Both the position numbers and the translations under genes were made by a program. The notes under the pieces were generated by a model. It was not told the DNA's origin. It did not search any database and saw only the letters and a program-made list of their open reading frames with translations. From assembly GCF_003116815.1 (NCBI RefSeq), contig NZ_QDKQ01000060.1, forward strand, positions 1-64,000: a stretch of DNA of 64,000 nt, written 5' to 3'. The stretch is from Caulobacter endophyticus. Its GTDB lineage: Bacteria; Pseudomonadota; Alphaproteobacteria; Caulobacterales; Caulobacteraceae. Each line of letters starts with the position of its first letter. Positions within the stretch are counted from its first letter, which is position 1. Positions 1-8,227 of the stretch are shown here, piece after piece.

Positions 1-348
1 TCCTCGAGCGCGCCCTGGCCTGGCTCGCCCGCCACGGCGTCATCGTCCAGCGGGTCATGACCGACAACGGCTCGGCCTATCGCTCCAAGCTCTTCGCAAA
101 GGCCCTCCAAGACGCCGGGGCCCGGCATGTGCGCACCAGGCCCTACACGCCCAGGACCAACGGCAAGGCCGAGCGCTTCATCCAGACCAGCCTGAGGGAG
201 TGGGCCTATGGCCGGCCTTACGCCTGCTCCGACGACCGGGCCAAGGCCATCAAGCCCTGGACCGACGCCTACAACCTCGTGCGTCCACACTCCGGCATCA
301 AAGGCCTCACGCCCTGGCAGCGGGCGAACAACCTTCTTGGAAACGACA
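1..348 (+). mobile_element. IS481-family insertion sequence, 3' part (cut by window edge)
   Basis: Only the right end of the element is in the window. It carries the end of a DDE transposase and finishes at ...GACA, which fits the TGT...ACA termini of IS481-type elements. Immediately after it lies GCTAGC, a match to the NCTAGN target that IS481 elements favour. The usher reading frame resumes at exactly this point, so the element sits inside the usher gene. The left end and the second target copy are outside the window. Confidence 0.8.
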
Positions 349-353
349 GCTAG
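3..353 (+). CDS. IS481-family transposase, C-terminal part (partial)
   Basis: The frame is open from the left edge of the window, so the start is not visible. The visible part is the C-terminal half of an rve-type integrase core. It shows the second catalytic aspartate in MTDNGSAYRS and the catalytic glutamate in PRTNGKAERF, followed by the RPHSGIKGLTPWQR tail typical of IS481 transposases. It would cut and join DNA for transposition. The stop codon TAG is supplied by the CTAG target sequence and not by the element itself, so the frame would end differently at another insertion site. Confidence 0.85.
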   Translation, partial: LERALAWLARHGVIVQRVMTDNGSAYRSKLFAKALQDAGARHVRTRPYTPRTNGKAERFIQTSLREWAYGRPYACSDDRAKAIKPWTDAYNLVRPHSGIKGLTPWQRANNLLGNDS

Positions 354-354
354 C
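349..354. repeat. IS481 target site GCTAGC (one copy of presumed duplication)
   Basis: Palindromic hexamer at the junction between the element end and usher coding sequence. IS481 is known to duplicate a 6-bp NCTAGN target. The partner copy should lie left of the window. It contributes the transposase stop codon in one frame and the first resumed usher codon in another. Confidence 0.6.
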
Positions 355-2257
355 GCTCGACGGCCGCGTCTTCGGCCGCTTCGGAACCCTGGCCAGCAGC
401 GTCTCGGCCAGCCACGTCAGCGACCAGACCCGCATCGTCCGCCTCGACACTACCTGGTCCTGGTATGATCCTAGGCGAATGCTGGGTCTGCGTGGCGGCG
501 ACTACATCAACGGCGGTTTTGCCTGGACGCGGCCGATCCGCATGGCCGGCTTCCAGATCCGTCGCGACTTCGCCACTCGTCCGGATATCGTCACCATGCC
601 GTCGCCGCGCCTGGCCGCCACCGCCGCCGCGCCCTCGACGCTGGAGCTCTATGTCAATGACAGCCGCATCCTCAGCCGTCCGGTGGGGGCTGGGCCGATC
701 CGGATCGACGGACTGCCGTCGGCCCACGGCTACATCAACGTGCGTCTCGTCCTGGCCGACGCCGCCGGACGCCAGGTGGCGGTGGACGCGCCGTTTTTCG
801 CCACGCCTCTGCTGCTGCGCAAGGGCTTGGCCGACTTCTCCGCCGAGGCCGGTTTCGCTCGTCGCGGCTTTGGCGTGGAGTCGGCCGACTACGCCGGTTC
901 GGTGATCGGCTCGGCCAGCCTGCGCTACGGCGTGCTCGACGCCCTGACCCTGGAGGGCCACGTCGAGGCCGGCGCGGGCCTGGTGCAGGGCGGTGGCGGA
1001 GCCACCGTGCAGTTTGGCGGCCTGGGCGTGGTCTCGGCCTCGGCGGCGGTCAGCCATGTTGATGATCGCAGCGGCGCCCTGGCGGCCGTGGTCTTCGACA
1101 GCCGTTTCGCCGGCTTCTATATTTCCGGCATGAGCATGCGGGCCTCCGCGGGCTATCGCGATTTGGCCTCGGTGACCTCGCGTCCGTCTTTCTATCGCAA
1201 CTGGAAGATGGCCGGCGACGAGCCGCCACGCGCCATCCACCAGGTGACGATCTCCAGCCCGCTGCGCCTGGCGCCGCTGATGCGGGGCGGCGACGCGCCC
1301 GTGGCCAGCGTCTCCTACAGCGCCCAGACGCCGGCGGCCGGCCCGCGCCGCCAGGTCTGGAGCGGTTCGCTGCGTCATACCCTGGCCGATCGGGTGACCG
1401 CCTACGTCACCGGCTATGCCAGCCGTGGCGAGCGGCGCGACGCCGGCGCCTTCTTCGGCATTTCCATTCCGCTGGGCGCGGCCGGCTCGGCGACTGCCGG
1501 CGTCCAGGCCCAGGGCGGCGACACCTTCGGCTTCGTCGAGGCCAGTCGCGCCGAGACCCAGGCTGACGGCAGCTATGGCTGGCGCGCACGGATAGAGCAG
1601 GGCGCTCGGCAGGCGGCCGAGGTGCAGGGCGCGTATCGCGGCCGCAACGCCCGGGTTTCGGGCGCGGTGCAATATGCCGACGGGGCCACGCGTGGCCAGG
1701 TGCAGGTCGAGGGCGCTGTGGCCTGGCTGGGCGGCGTCAGCGCGACCACCAATCGCCTGGAGGGCTCGTTCGCCCTGGTGGAGGTCGGGGCGCCGGGCGT
1801 GCCGGTGCTCTACCGGAACCAGAAGGTCGGCCGCAGCGACCGCAACGGCCGCCTCCTGGTGCGCAACCTCGAGGCCTTCGACGTCAACCGCCTGTCGATC
1901 GACAACCAGGATCTGCCGCTGGAGCTCGAGGCGGCTCAGACCGAGCGCACAGTCACGCCGATGGCCGGCGGCGGCGCGATCGTCCGTTTCGGCGTCGGCA
2001 AGAGCCCGCCGGCGGTGCTGCTGACCCTTCATCGGCCGGACGGCGCCTTCGTGCCGCCAGGGGCCGAGGTTATCCGCGCCGGCGTCGCCGAGCGGGCCAT
2101 CGTCGGCTACGACGGCCAGACCTTCCTGACCGGCGTCACCGAGGACGGAGACCTACGTGTCGTCCTCGAAGACGGCGCGGAGTGCAACGCGCGCCTGGTC
2201 CTGGGCGCGGCCGCCAGCGAAGGAGGCCGGCATGTGGTCGACGCCGTTTGCCGTTAG
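350..2257 (+). pseudogene. Fimbrial outer-membrane usher (spore coat U system), 3' part, interrupted by IS
   Basis: About 635 codons of an outer-membrane usher of the FimD-like type paired with spore coat U (SCPU) proteins. Ushers form a 24-strand beta barrel that assembles and secretes chaperone-delivered fimbrial subunits. Visible are alternating beta-strand barrel segments, a plug-like stretch (ELYVNDSRILSRPVGAGPI) and C-terminal domains with YRNQKVGRSDRNGRLLVRNL followed by FDVNRLSIDNQDLPL. The N-terminal part is missing: the frame starts at the IS481 target site. An ATG at 200 inside the element keeps the frame open but is not a credible start. The gene overlaps the next gene by 26 bases. 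It is probably inactive unless the upstream half is rejoined. Confidence 0.8.
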
Positions 2258-3227
2258 TCCTTGGCGCCTGCGCCTGATGGCGCTGGCCGGATTGCTTGTC
2301 GCCACTTTCGTGTGGCTGGGCGCGCCGTCCTCGGCCCAGGCGGCCGCCAGTTGCACCGCCTCGGTTTCCAGCGTGAACCTGGGCTCGACCCTCAGCCCGC
2401 TGACGGCCGGCACGGTGGACGCCACCGCCAACCTCAACTTCAGCTGCACCGGCCTGGGATCGCTACTGAGCTATTCGCTGTGTCCCAATCTCGACGCGGG
2501 TTCGGGTGGCAGCAACGGGGCGGGCCAGCGCTACATGACCGGTCCCGGCGGCGCCACCGTGGCCTTCCAGGTCTACCAGGACGCGGCCCGCACCCAGCCT
2601 TGGGGGTCTTCGGCCCTGCTGGTGTTCGGAACCGTGCCGACCATCACCGCCAGCCCAGGAACGGGGACTACGATCAACGTCAACCAGACGGTCTATCTGC
2701 GGCTGACGACGACCACGACGACCGTTCCGGGCGCCTATTCGACCAGCTTCGTGGGCCAGAACTTCTTCTGGGGCCTGAACCTGCTCACCTGCGCCGGGGT
2801 GACCATCGGCTATGCGGTCGTGCCAGCCACCTTCACCTTCAGCGCCACCCTGATCCCCGACTGCACGATCTCGACCGGCAACCTGAACTTCGGAAACGTC
2901 GGCGTGCTCAGCGCCGCCAAGGACGCCCAGACGGGCATGTCGGTGACCTGCACCAAGGACACGCCCTACGCTATCGGCCTCGACAACGGCCAGCAGGGAA
3001 CCTCGGCCACCGCCCGCCGGATGAAGGCCGCCGGTCAGTACGTCACCTACGGCATCTACAAGGACGAGGCGCGGGCTTCGCCCTGGGGGACGGGAGCAGG
3101 GCTGACGACCGGCGGCAGCGGTACCGGCGGCGCCCAGCCGCTCACCCTCTACGGCCGGGTCCCGGCCCAGACGACGCCGTCGCCGGGGACCTATGGCGAC
3201 CAGGTGATCGCCACGGTCACCTACTGA
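2232..3227 (+). CDS. Spore coat U domain protein (SCPU), two tandem domains, probable fimbrial tip/adhesin
   Basis: A 331-residue secreted protein. The ATG at 2232 was chosen because GAAGGAGG lies just upstream and a hydrophobic signal peptide follows (MALAGLLVATFVWLGAPSSAQA, cleavage near residue 37). Two SCPU beta-sandwich domains follow, roughly residues 40-200 and 205-331, the second starting after IPDCTISTGNLNFGNVGVLS and ending in ATVTY like a donor strand. SCPU proteins are assembled by a dedicated chaperone and usher. The gene starts inside the usher gene, so the two are coupled; since the usher is broken by the IS, export of this protein may be lost. Confidence 0.85.
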   Translation: MWSTPFAVSPWRLRLMALAGLLVATFVWLGAPSSAQAAASCTASVSSVNLGSTLSPLTAGTVDATANLNFSCTGLGSLLSYSLCPNLDAGSGGSNGAGQRYMTGPGGATVAFQVYQDAARTQPWGSSALLVFGTVPTITASPGTGTTINVNQTVYLRLTTTTTTVPGAYSTSFVGQNFFWGLNLLTCAGVTIGYAVVPATFTFSATLIPDCTISTGNLNFGNVGVLSAAKDAQTGMSVTCTKDTPYAIGLDNGQQGTSATARRMKAAGQYVTYGIYKDEARASPWGTGAGLTTGGSGTGGAQPLTLYGRVPAQTTPSPGTYGDQVIATVTY

Positions 3228-3724
3228 TCCAGATTCCAGGCGAAGGCCTCGCCCTCAAAGGCGTCTGCGCCTCGGCCGATGGCTGCGACGGCGGCGATCA
3301 TCCGGCCGTTCCGGTCTAGCGCCGCGTCGGCCAGGGCGACCATCAGCGGGTTGGGCGTGCCCGAGGGCGACAGGGTCCGCAGGGTTTTCGCCAGATCGGC
3401 CTCGTCTCGCTGGGGCGCCAGTCGGCAGGCCAGGATGAAGGCCGCCGCCGTTGAGCGGCTGACGCCGGCGTAGCAATGCAGGAGCAGCGGCCGCGCGCCG
3501 TTCCAGCCCTCGGCGAACGCCAGCAGGTCGGCGATCATGGCCGCGCCGGGCGGCACGAGGTCCTCGCGCGGCTCGGCGATGTCATGGAAGGCCAGATGCA
3601 GCCGCTCGACGTCGGCCAGCTCCGGCGCCTGGGCGGTCGGCGACAGCAGGCTGATCACGTGCGAAGGGCCGTGCGCCGCCAGATGCGCGTCCAGCCGGCT
3701 CAGCGGGCAGACAGCCAGGATCAT
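3221..3724 (-). CDS. Cys-dependent protein-tyrosine-phosphatase-fold protein at end of cobalamin operon
   Basis: 167 residues with the phosphatase P-loop HCYAGVSRS at residues 83-91 (nucleophile Cys84, Arg90) and a candidate general-acid Asp in FHDIAEP near residue 48. Family members hydrolyse phosphomonoesters through a phosphocysteine. The ATG at 3724 overlaps the cobS stop (ATGA), so it is translationally coupled to cobS. The longer upstream frame reads antisense-like low-complexity sequence inside cobS and was rejected. No histidine-phosphatase CobC/CobZ is visible in the cluster, so this protein may supply the missing alpha-ribazole or adenosylcobalamin phosphate phosphatase step (inference). 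The 3' end overlaps the SCPU gene by 7 bases, convergently. Confidence 0.8.
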   Translation of the reverse strand: MILAVCPLSRLDAHLAAHGPSHVISLLSPTAQAPELADVERLHLAFHDIAEPREDLVPPGAAMIADLLAFAEGWNGARPLLLHCYAGVSRSTAAAFILACRLAPQRDEADLAKTLRTLSPSGTPNPLMVALADAALDRNGRMIAAVAAIGRGADAFEGEAFAWNLDQ

Positions 3725-4479
3725 GCCAGCGCGGCCGCCAGGCCCAGCAAGGCGCCCAGCTCGGCCAGTTGCTCGATCGCGCCCAGCACGTCGCCGACAT
3801 AGCCGCCTATCAGCCGCCGGGCCAGCAGGGCCATGGCCGCTGCAAGGGCAGCGGCGAGGCCTATGGCCGCAAGTGCGCCCAACGGCGGCGCCAGCAGCAG
3901 CGGCCACAGGCCCAGCAGCGCCGCGATCAGCACTTCGACCAGCTTCACGCCGTCGGGGGCGGGCTTGTACTTGGCGTCGGAACGGTTGCTGACGTGGGGC
4001 AGGGCGGCCATGGCCGCCACCGCGGCGACCCGGCCGATCCCGTGAGCGACGAACAAGGCCAGCGCCGCACTCGCCGGCGTCAGCGTGGCCAGGGTCGCGG
4101 CCTTGGTCCCCAGCACCGCCAGCAGGGCCAGCACGCCGTAGGTCCCGACGCGGCTGTCCTTCATGATCTCCAGGCGGCGCTCACGGTTCAAGCCGCCGCC
4201 CAGGCCGTCGGCGCTGTCGGCCAGGCCGTCCTCGTGGAAGCCGCCCGTCAGCAGCAGGCCCGCGCCCAGCGCCAGCAGAGCCGGAACCCAGCCACTCCAG
4301 ACATGTCCGGCCGCCAGCAGGGCCAGCGCGCAGATTCCGCCGATCAGCAGGCCGACCAGCGGGAAGTAACGCGCCGATCGGGTGATCCAGTCCGGCTCGA
4401 AGCCGCGCAGGGGCGGGGTGGGCAGCCGGGTCAGGAACTGCACCGCGCAGAGCAGCAACTGGACCTGGCGACCGATCAT
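3721..4479 (-). CDS. cobS: Adenosylcobinamide-GDP ribazoletransferase (cobalamin synthase)
   Basis: 252-residue polytopic membrane protein that joins adenosylcobinamide-GDP with alpha-ribazole (phosphate), the last assembly step of the nucleotide loop. The family signature is clear: GGFHEDGLADSADG at residues 79-92 and IMKDSRVGTYG at 105-115, followed by several hydrophobic segments rich in Ala and Leu. Length is normal for CobS. It overlaps cobT upstream (ATGA at 4476-4479) and the phosphatase gene downstream, in the middle of the btuB-to-phosphatase operon. Confidence 0.95.
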   Translation of the reverse strand: MIGRQVQLLLCAVQFLTRLPTPPLRGFEPDWITRSARYFPLVGLLIGGICALALLAAGHVWSGWVPALLALGAGLLLTGGFHEDGLADSADGLGGGLNRERRLEIMKDSRVGTYGVLALLAVLGTKAATLATLTPASAALALFVAHGIGRVAAVAAMAALPHVSNRSDAKYKPAPDGVKLVEVLIAALLGLWPLLLAPPLGALAAIGLAAALAAAMALLARRLIGGYVGDVLGAIEQLAELGALLGLAAALA

Positions 4480-5501
4480 CCCAGCACGTCGGCCAGGTCG
4501 GCTACTTCGGTCAGGAGGCTGGCCGCCGCCGCCAGAAGCGGCGCGGCCAGCACCGAGCCGGTGCCTTCGCCCAGCCGCAGGCCAAGGTCGAGCAGCGGTT
4601 CGGCGCCCAGGGCCGTCAGCATCGCCGCGTGGCCCTTCTCGGCAGAGGCATGGGCGAAGACGCAGTAGTCCAGGGCTTGGGGCGCCAGGCGTACGGCCGC
4701 CAGGGCCGCGGCGGTGGCGATGAAGCCGTCGACCAGCACCGGACGCCGCCGGGCGGCCGCGCCCAGCACCGCGCCGGCCATCATCGCGATCTCGCAGCCG
4801 CCAAACTCGGCCAGCACCGAGAAAGGGTCTTCGGCGTCGCTGCGGGCGGCGGCGCGAGCGATGGCGGCGGCCTTGCGGGCCAGGCCTTCGGCGTCATGCC
4901 CGGTTCCCTGGCCCACGCAGGCGTCCAGCGGCGCCGGCGCCAGGCGATGCATGACGAGGGCGGCGGCCGAGCTGTTGCCGATGCCCATCTCGCCGATGGC
5001 CAGAACGTCGGCTTCGTCGAGAGCTCGGCCAGCGATCTCGATGCCGCGCGTCAGGGCCAGATGTGTCTCCTGCCGCGTCAGGGCGGGCTCGCGGGCGGCG
5101 TTGCGGGCCCCCAGGCGCACCTTGGCGTCGATCAGGTCGGGATGGGCCGGCAGATCGGCGGCGACGCCGGCGTCAACCACCTTAACAGATACGTCCGTCG
5201 CCCGGGCGAAGGCGTTGACGCTGGAGCGTCCCGACAGAAACAGGCCGACCATCGCCACGGTGACGCTCGACGGATAGCTGGAGACGCCTTCCTGCGTCAG
5301 GCCATGGTCGCCCGCAAACACCAGCAGCGCGGCGCGCTCGGCGCGGGGCGCCAGGTCGTTCGCGATCAGGCCCAGACGTACGGCCAGGTCCTCGATCCTG
5401 CCCAGCGACCCCGGCGGCTTGGCCTTGCCGTCCAGCATGGCGCGGAGCTTGGGCTCCAGCGTGCGGTCGACGGCGGCGATCGGCGGGGGCGCGAAGGTCA
5501 T
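4476..5501 (-). CDS. cobT: Nicotinate-nucleotide-dimethylbenzimidazole phosphoribosyltransferase
   Basis: 341 residues. The enzyme moves the phosphoribosyl group of nicotinate mononucleotide to dimethylbenzimidazole to give alpha-ribazole phosphate for the lower ligand. Recognised by KPPGSLG at residues 28-34, GDHGLTQEGVSSYP at 64-77 and the catalytic-glutamate motif RLGEGTGS near residue 312. The start ATG at 5501 overlaps the stop of the upstream cobD gene by ATGA; a more upstream in-frame codon lies in the cobD gene and was rejected. Full length for the family. Confidence 0.95.
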   Translation of the reverse strand: MTFAPPPIAAVDRTLEPKLRAMLDGKAKPPGSLGRIEDLAVRLGLIANDLAPRAERAALLVFAGDHGLTQEGVSSYPSSVTVAMVGLFLSGRSSVNAFARATDVSVKVVDAGVAADLPAHPDLIDAKVRLGARNAAREPALTRQETHLALTRGIEIAGRALDEADVLAIGEMGIGNSSAAALVMHRLAPAPLDACVGQGTGHDAEGLARKAAAIARAAARSDAEDPFSVLAEFGGCEIAMMAGAVLGAAARRRPVLVDGFIATAAALAAVRLAPQALDYCVFAHASAEKGHAAMLTALGAEPLLDLGLRLGEGTGSVLAAPLLAAAASLLTEVADLADVLG

Positions 5502-6454
5502 TGGGTCAGTCTCCAGCCGCCCAGGCACAGCAGGGTGACCAGCAGCCACAGCAGGGCGCAGGCGCGGCGATAGATGCGAAGGCCTCGGCGCAGGTCAGTG
5601 AGGTCGGGCGCGCGGCCATCGCCGAAGCTCGGGCGATCGGTCGTCTCGCCGTCATAGCGGGCCGGACCGCCCAGCTTCACGCCCAAGGCGCCGGCCATGG
5701 CCGCCTCGGGCCAGCCGGCGTTAGGCGAGGCGTGCTTGCGGGCGTCACGGCGCATGACCGCCCAGCCCTGCCAGCCGGCGCCCAGGCAGATCAGCAGGCC
5801 CGCCAGCCGCGCGGGAACCCAGTTCATCACGTCGTCGGTCCTGGCCGCCGCCCAGCCGAACGCTCGCCAGCGCGGCTCCATGTGGCCGATCTGGCTGTCG
5901 GCGGTGTTCACCGCCTTGTAGGCGAAGAGGCCGGGCAGGCCGAACAGGGTGAGCCACGAGGCCGGGGCCACGACGCCGTCGTTGAAGCTTTCGGCCAGGC
6001 TCTCCAGCGCCGCCGCGGTGACGCCGTGCAGATCCAGGTCGTCCACGTCGCGCCCGACGATCAGGCTGACCGCCGCGCGAGCCGCGGGCAGGTCGCCTGC
6101 CTCCAGCGGGTCGAGCACCGCCATCACGTGCTGGTGCAGGCTGCGCTGGGCCAGGCCCAAAGTGGCCAGCAATGCGACGACCAGCGTCGCCAGAAGGCCG
6201 CTGTCGAAAGCCGCCTCCAGCAGGCTGCCGATCAGGATCGCCGCCCCGATCAGGATCGCCACCGTGACGATGCCCAGTTCCTTGCGGCGGACCTCGGTCG
6301 CCTCGGGCCGGTTCCACCGCCGCTCCATCGCCTCGATCGCCTTGCCGATCCAGGTCACCGGATGCGGCACTGCCTTGTGCAGGCCCTGCGGATAGCCCGC
6401 CAGGGCCTCGATCACGAGGGCCAGCGGAGGCGCGAGCAGCAGCGGTTCAGCCAT
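5498..6454 (-). CDS. cobD: Adenosylcobinamide-phosphate synthase (CobD/CbiB)
   Basis: 318-residue integral membrane protein that attaches aminopropanol (phosphate) to adenosylcobyric acid. Typical features are the N-terminal hydrophobic segment, AGYPQGLHKAVPHPVTWIGK early in the protein, VGRDVDDLD, and the AESFNDGVVAPASWLTLFGLPG and YKAVNTADSQIGH motifs in the second half. The ATG at 6454 is preferred over an in-frame TTG at 6466 and overlaps the upstream ATPase gene by 8 bases. It acts with CobC, which provides the aminopropanol phosphate. Confidence 0.93.
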   Translation of the reverse strand: MAEPLLLAPPLALVIEALAGYPQGLHKAVPHPVTWIGKAIEAMERRWNRPEATEVRRKELGIVTVAILIGAAILIGSLLEAAFDSGLLATLVVALLATLGLAQRSLHQHVMAVLDPLEAGDLPAARAAVSLIVGRDVDDLDLHGVTAAALESLAESFNDGVVAPASWLTLFGLPGLFAYKAVNTADSQIGHMEPRWRAFGWAAARTDDVMNWVPARLAGLLICLGAGWQGWAVMRRDARKHASPNAGWPEAAMAGALGVKLGGPARYDGETTDRPSFGDGRAPDLTDLRRGLRIYRRACALLWLLVTLLCLGGWRLTQ

Positions 6455-7244
6455 GGCGTCCCACAAGTTCGATCAACGGGCCGGACTGGCCCTCGACCAC
6501 TCTTGCCGTGACTCCATAGGCGTGGGCCAGCACGTCCGGCGTCAGGGCCTCGCGTGGCGGTCCGTCGGCGATCAGCTTGCCGTCGACCAGAACCAGCACC
6601 CGGTCGGCCAGCCGGGCGGCGATGGCCAGGTCGTGCAGGGTCATGACCACGCCCTGGCCGGGCTGGGCGGCGAAGCCGCGCATCAGGTCCACCGCGTCCA
6701 ACTGGTGGCCGGGATCCAGGCCCGCCAGCGGCTCGTCGGCCAACAGCCAGTTCGGCTCGCCGGCCAGCACCCGGGCGAACAGGGCCCGGCCGCGCTCGCC
6801 GCCCGACAGGCTCTTCACCTCGCGGCGGGCGAGGCCTTCCAGGTCGGTGTGCTTGAGCGCGCGGGCCACGGCGAGCCGGTCGGCTTCGGAGAGCCCCCGC
6901 ATGCCGCTGTGCGGCGTGCGGCCCAGGCCCACCAGGGTCTCGACGTCAACGGCCCAGGCCACTTCCGGTGTCTGCGGCAGGAAACCGATCTTCCTCGCCC
7001 GCTCGCGGTGCGACAGAGCGGCTAGCGGCGCGCCTTCCAGGCTGACGCCCCCCGCATCGGGCCTGCGCAAGCCCGCCAGGCAGGCCAGCAGGGTCGACTT
7101 GCCCGCGCCGTTGGGACCGACCACGGCCGTGACCTCGCCAGCCTTGAAGGTCGCGCTGACGCCATGCAGCACCGGGCGGCCGCCTAGCGAGACGGACAGG
7201 TTCTCGGCGCTAAGCGTGGCGCTGGAGAGAATGGCGGCGGTCAT
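6447..7244 (-). CDS. btuD: Cobalamin/siderophore-type ABC transporter ATP-binding protein
   Basis: 265-residue ABC ATPase. It shows Walker A GPNGAGKST (43-51), the signature LSGGERGRA (146-154), Walker B WLLADEP (166-172) and the switch histidine in MTLHDLA (204). FecE/BtuD-like in sequence; the operon partners (permease and binding protein directly upstream, BtuB and cob genes around) and the riboswitch make corrinoid import the likely role. The start ATG at 7244 overlaps the permease stop (ATGA). Confidence 0.85.
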   Translation of the reverse strand: MTAAILSSATLSAENLSVSLGGRPVLHGVSATFKAGEVTAVVGPNGAGKSTLLACLAGLRRPDAGGVSLEGAPLAALSHRERARKIGFLPQTPEVAWAVDVETLVGLGRTPHSGMRGLSEADRLAVARALKHTDLEGLARREVKSLSGGERGRALFARVLAGEPNWLLADEPLAGLDPGHQLDAVDLMRGFAAQPGQGVVMTLHDLAIAARLADRVLVLVDGKLIADGPPREALTPDVLAHAYGVTARVVEGQSGPLIELVGRHG

Positions 7245-8227
7245 GCGAGCCTCCGGCGCATGGAGATCAGGAGAGCCAGGAAAAACGGCCCGCCGACGGC
7301 GGCGGTGGCCACGCCCAGCCGCATCTCAGCGGCCGAGGGCGTCAGCCGCACGACGATGTCGGCCGCCAGCACCAGGACCGAGCCGGCCAGGGCCGAGGGA
7401 ATGAGCAGGGCGCCCGGCCGGTGTCCGACCAGAGGGCGCACGAGGTGCGGGGCGATCAGGCCGACGAAGCCGATCAGGCCCGTCACCGCCACGCTGGCGC
7501 CCGAGGCGATCCCCACGCCCACCGCCAGGATCACTCGCACGGCCGAGAGGTTGACGCCCAGGGCCGTCGCGCCCGTCTCGCCCAGGGTCAAAGCGTCCAG
7601 CGACTTGCGCAGGGTCAGCAGTATGGCCAGCCCCACCGCGATCAGCGGCACGGCCAGCCGCACCTCCTCGACGCTGCGGTCGGCCAGCGAGCCGAGCAGC
7701 CAGCTGATGATCTCCTGCGCCGCCCACGGATTGGGGGCCAGCGACAGGGCCAGGGCCACGCCGGCGCTGGCCACGGTGTTGAGGATCACACCGGCCAGCA
7801 GGAAGGTCACGGCGCCGCCAGTCGTGCCGGCCAAGGCCAGCATCAGCACGACGCCCAGGCCCGCGCCCAGGATCGCGCAGGCCGGCAGCAGCCAGGTCGC
7901 GGTGAAGGCCAGGCCCAGATAGAGGCTCATCACCGCGCCCAGGGCGGCCATGGACGACACGCCCAGTACGCCGGGGTCGGCCAGCGGGTTGCGGGTGTAG
8001 CCCTGCATGGCCGCGCCCGACATTCCCAGCGCCGCCCCGATGGCCACCGCCAGCACGGTGCGTGGCAGACGCAGCTCGAAGATGATCGCCCAGCGCGGAT
8101 CGGCCCGGTCGACCCAGGCGCTCCAAGGCGCCCAGACCCGGCCGCTCATCAGCGACAGGCCGAACAATATGGTTATGGCCAGCAGGAGACCGCCGATCAG
8201 CAGCCAGGAACGTCGGGAATGGCTCAT
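7241..8227 (-). CDS. btuC: FecCD-family ABC permease, probable cobalamin/cobinamide importer
   Basis: 328 residues with about ten hydrophobic segments, in the FecCD/BtuC fold. Landmarks are LRLPRTVLAVAIGAALGMSGAAMQGYTRNPLADPGVLG near residues 50-85 and VTGLIGFVGLIAPHLVR in the C-terminal third, the region that contacts the ATPase. The ATG at 8227 was chosen because it overlaps the binding-protein stop (ATGA) and begins a membrane protein sequence; the longer frame runs back into the upstream gene. Forms the inner-membrane channel with BtuD and BtuF. Confidence 0.88.
   Translation of the reverse strand: MSHSRRSWLLIGGLLLAITILFGLSLMSGRVWAPWSAWVDRADPRWAIIFELRLPRTVLAVAIGAALGMSGAAMQGYTRNPLADPGVLGVSSMAALGAVMSLYLGLAFTATWLLPACAILGAGLGVVLMLALAGTTGGAVTFLLAGVILNTVASAGVALALSLAPNPWAAQEIISWLLGSLADRSVEEVRLAVPLIAVGLAILLTLRKSLDALTLGETGATALGVNLSAVRVILAVGVGIASGASVAVTGLIGFVGLIAPHLVRPLVGHRPGALLIPSALAGSVLVLAADIVVRLTPSAAEMRLGVATAAVGGPFFLALLISMRRRLA

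Noticed and set aside
350-2032. 560-codon minus frame over the usher gene
   Set aside because: Low-complexity Ala/Arg/Gly/His sequence antisense to clear usher coding.
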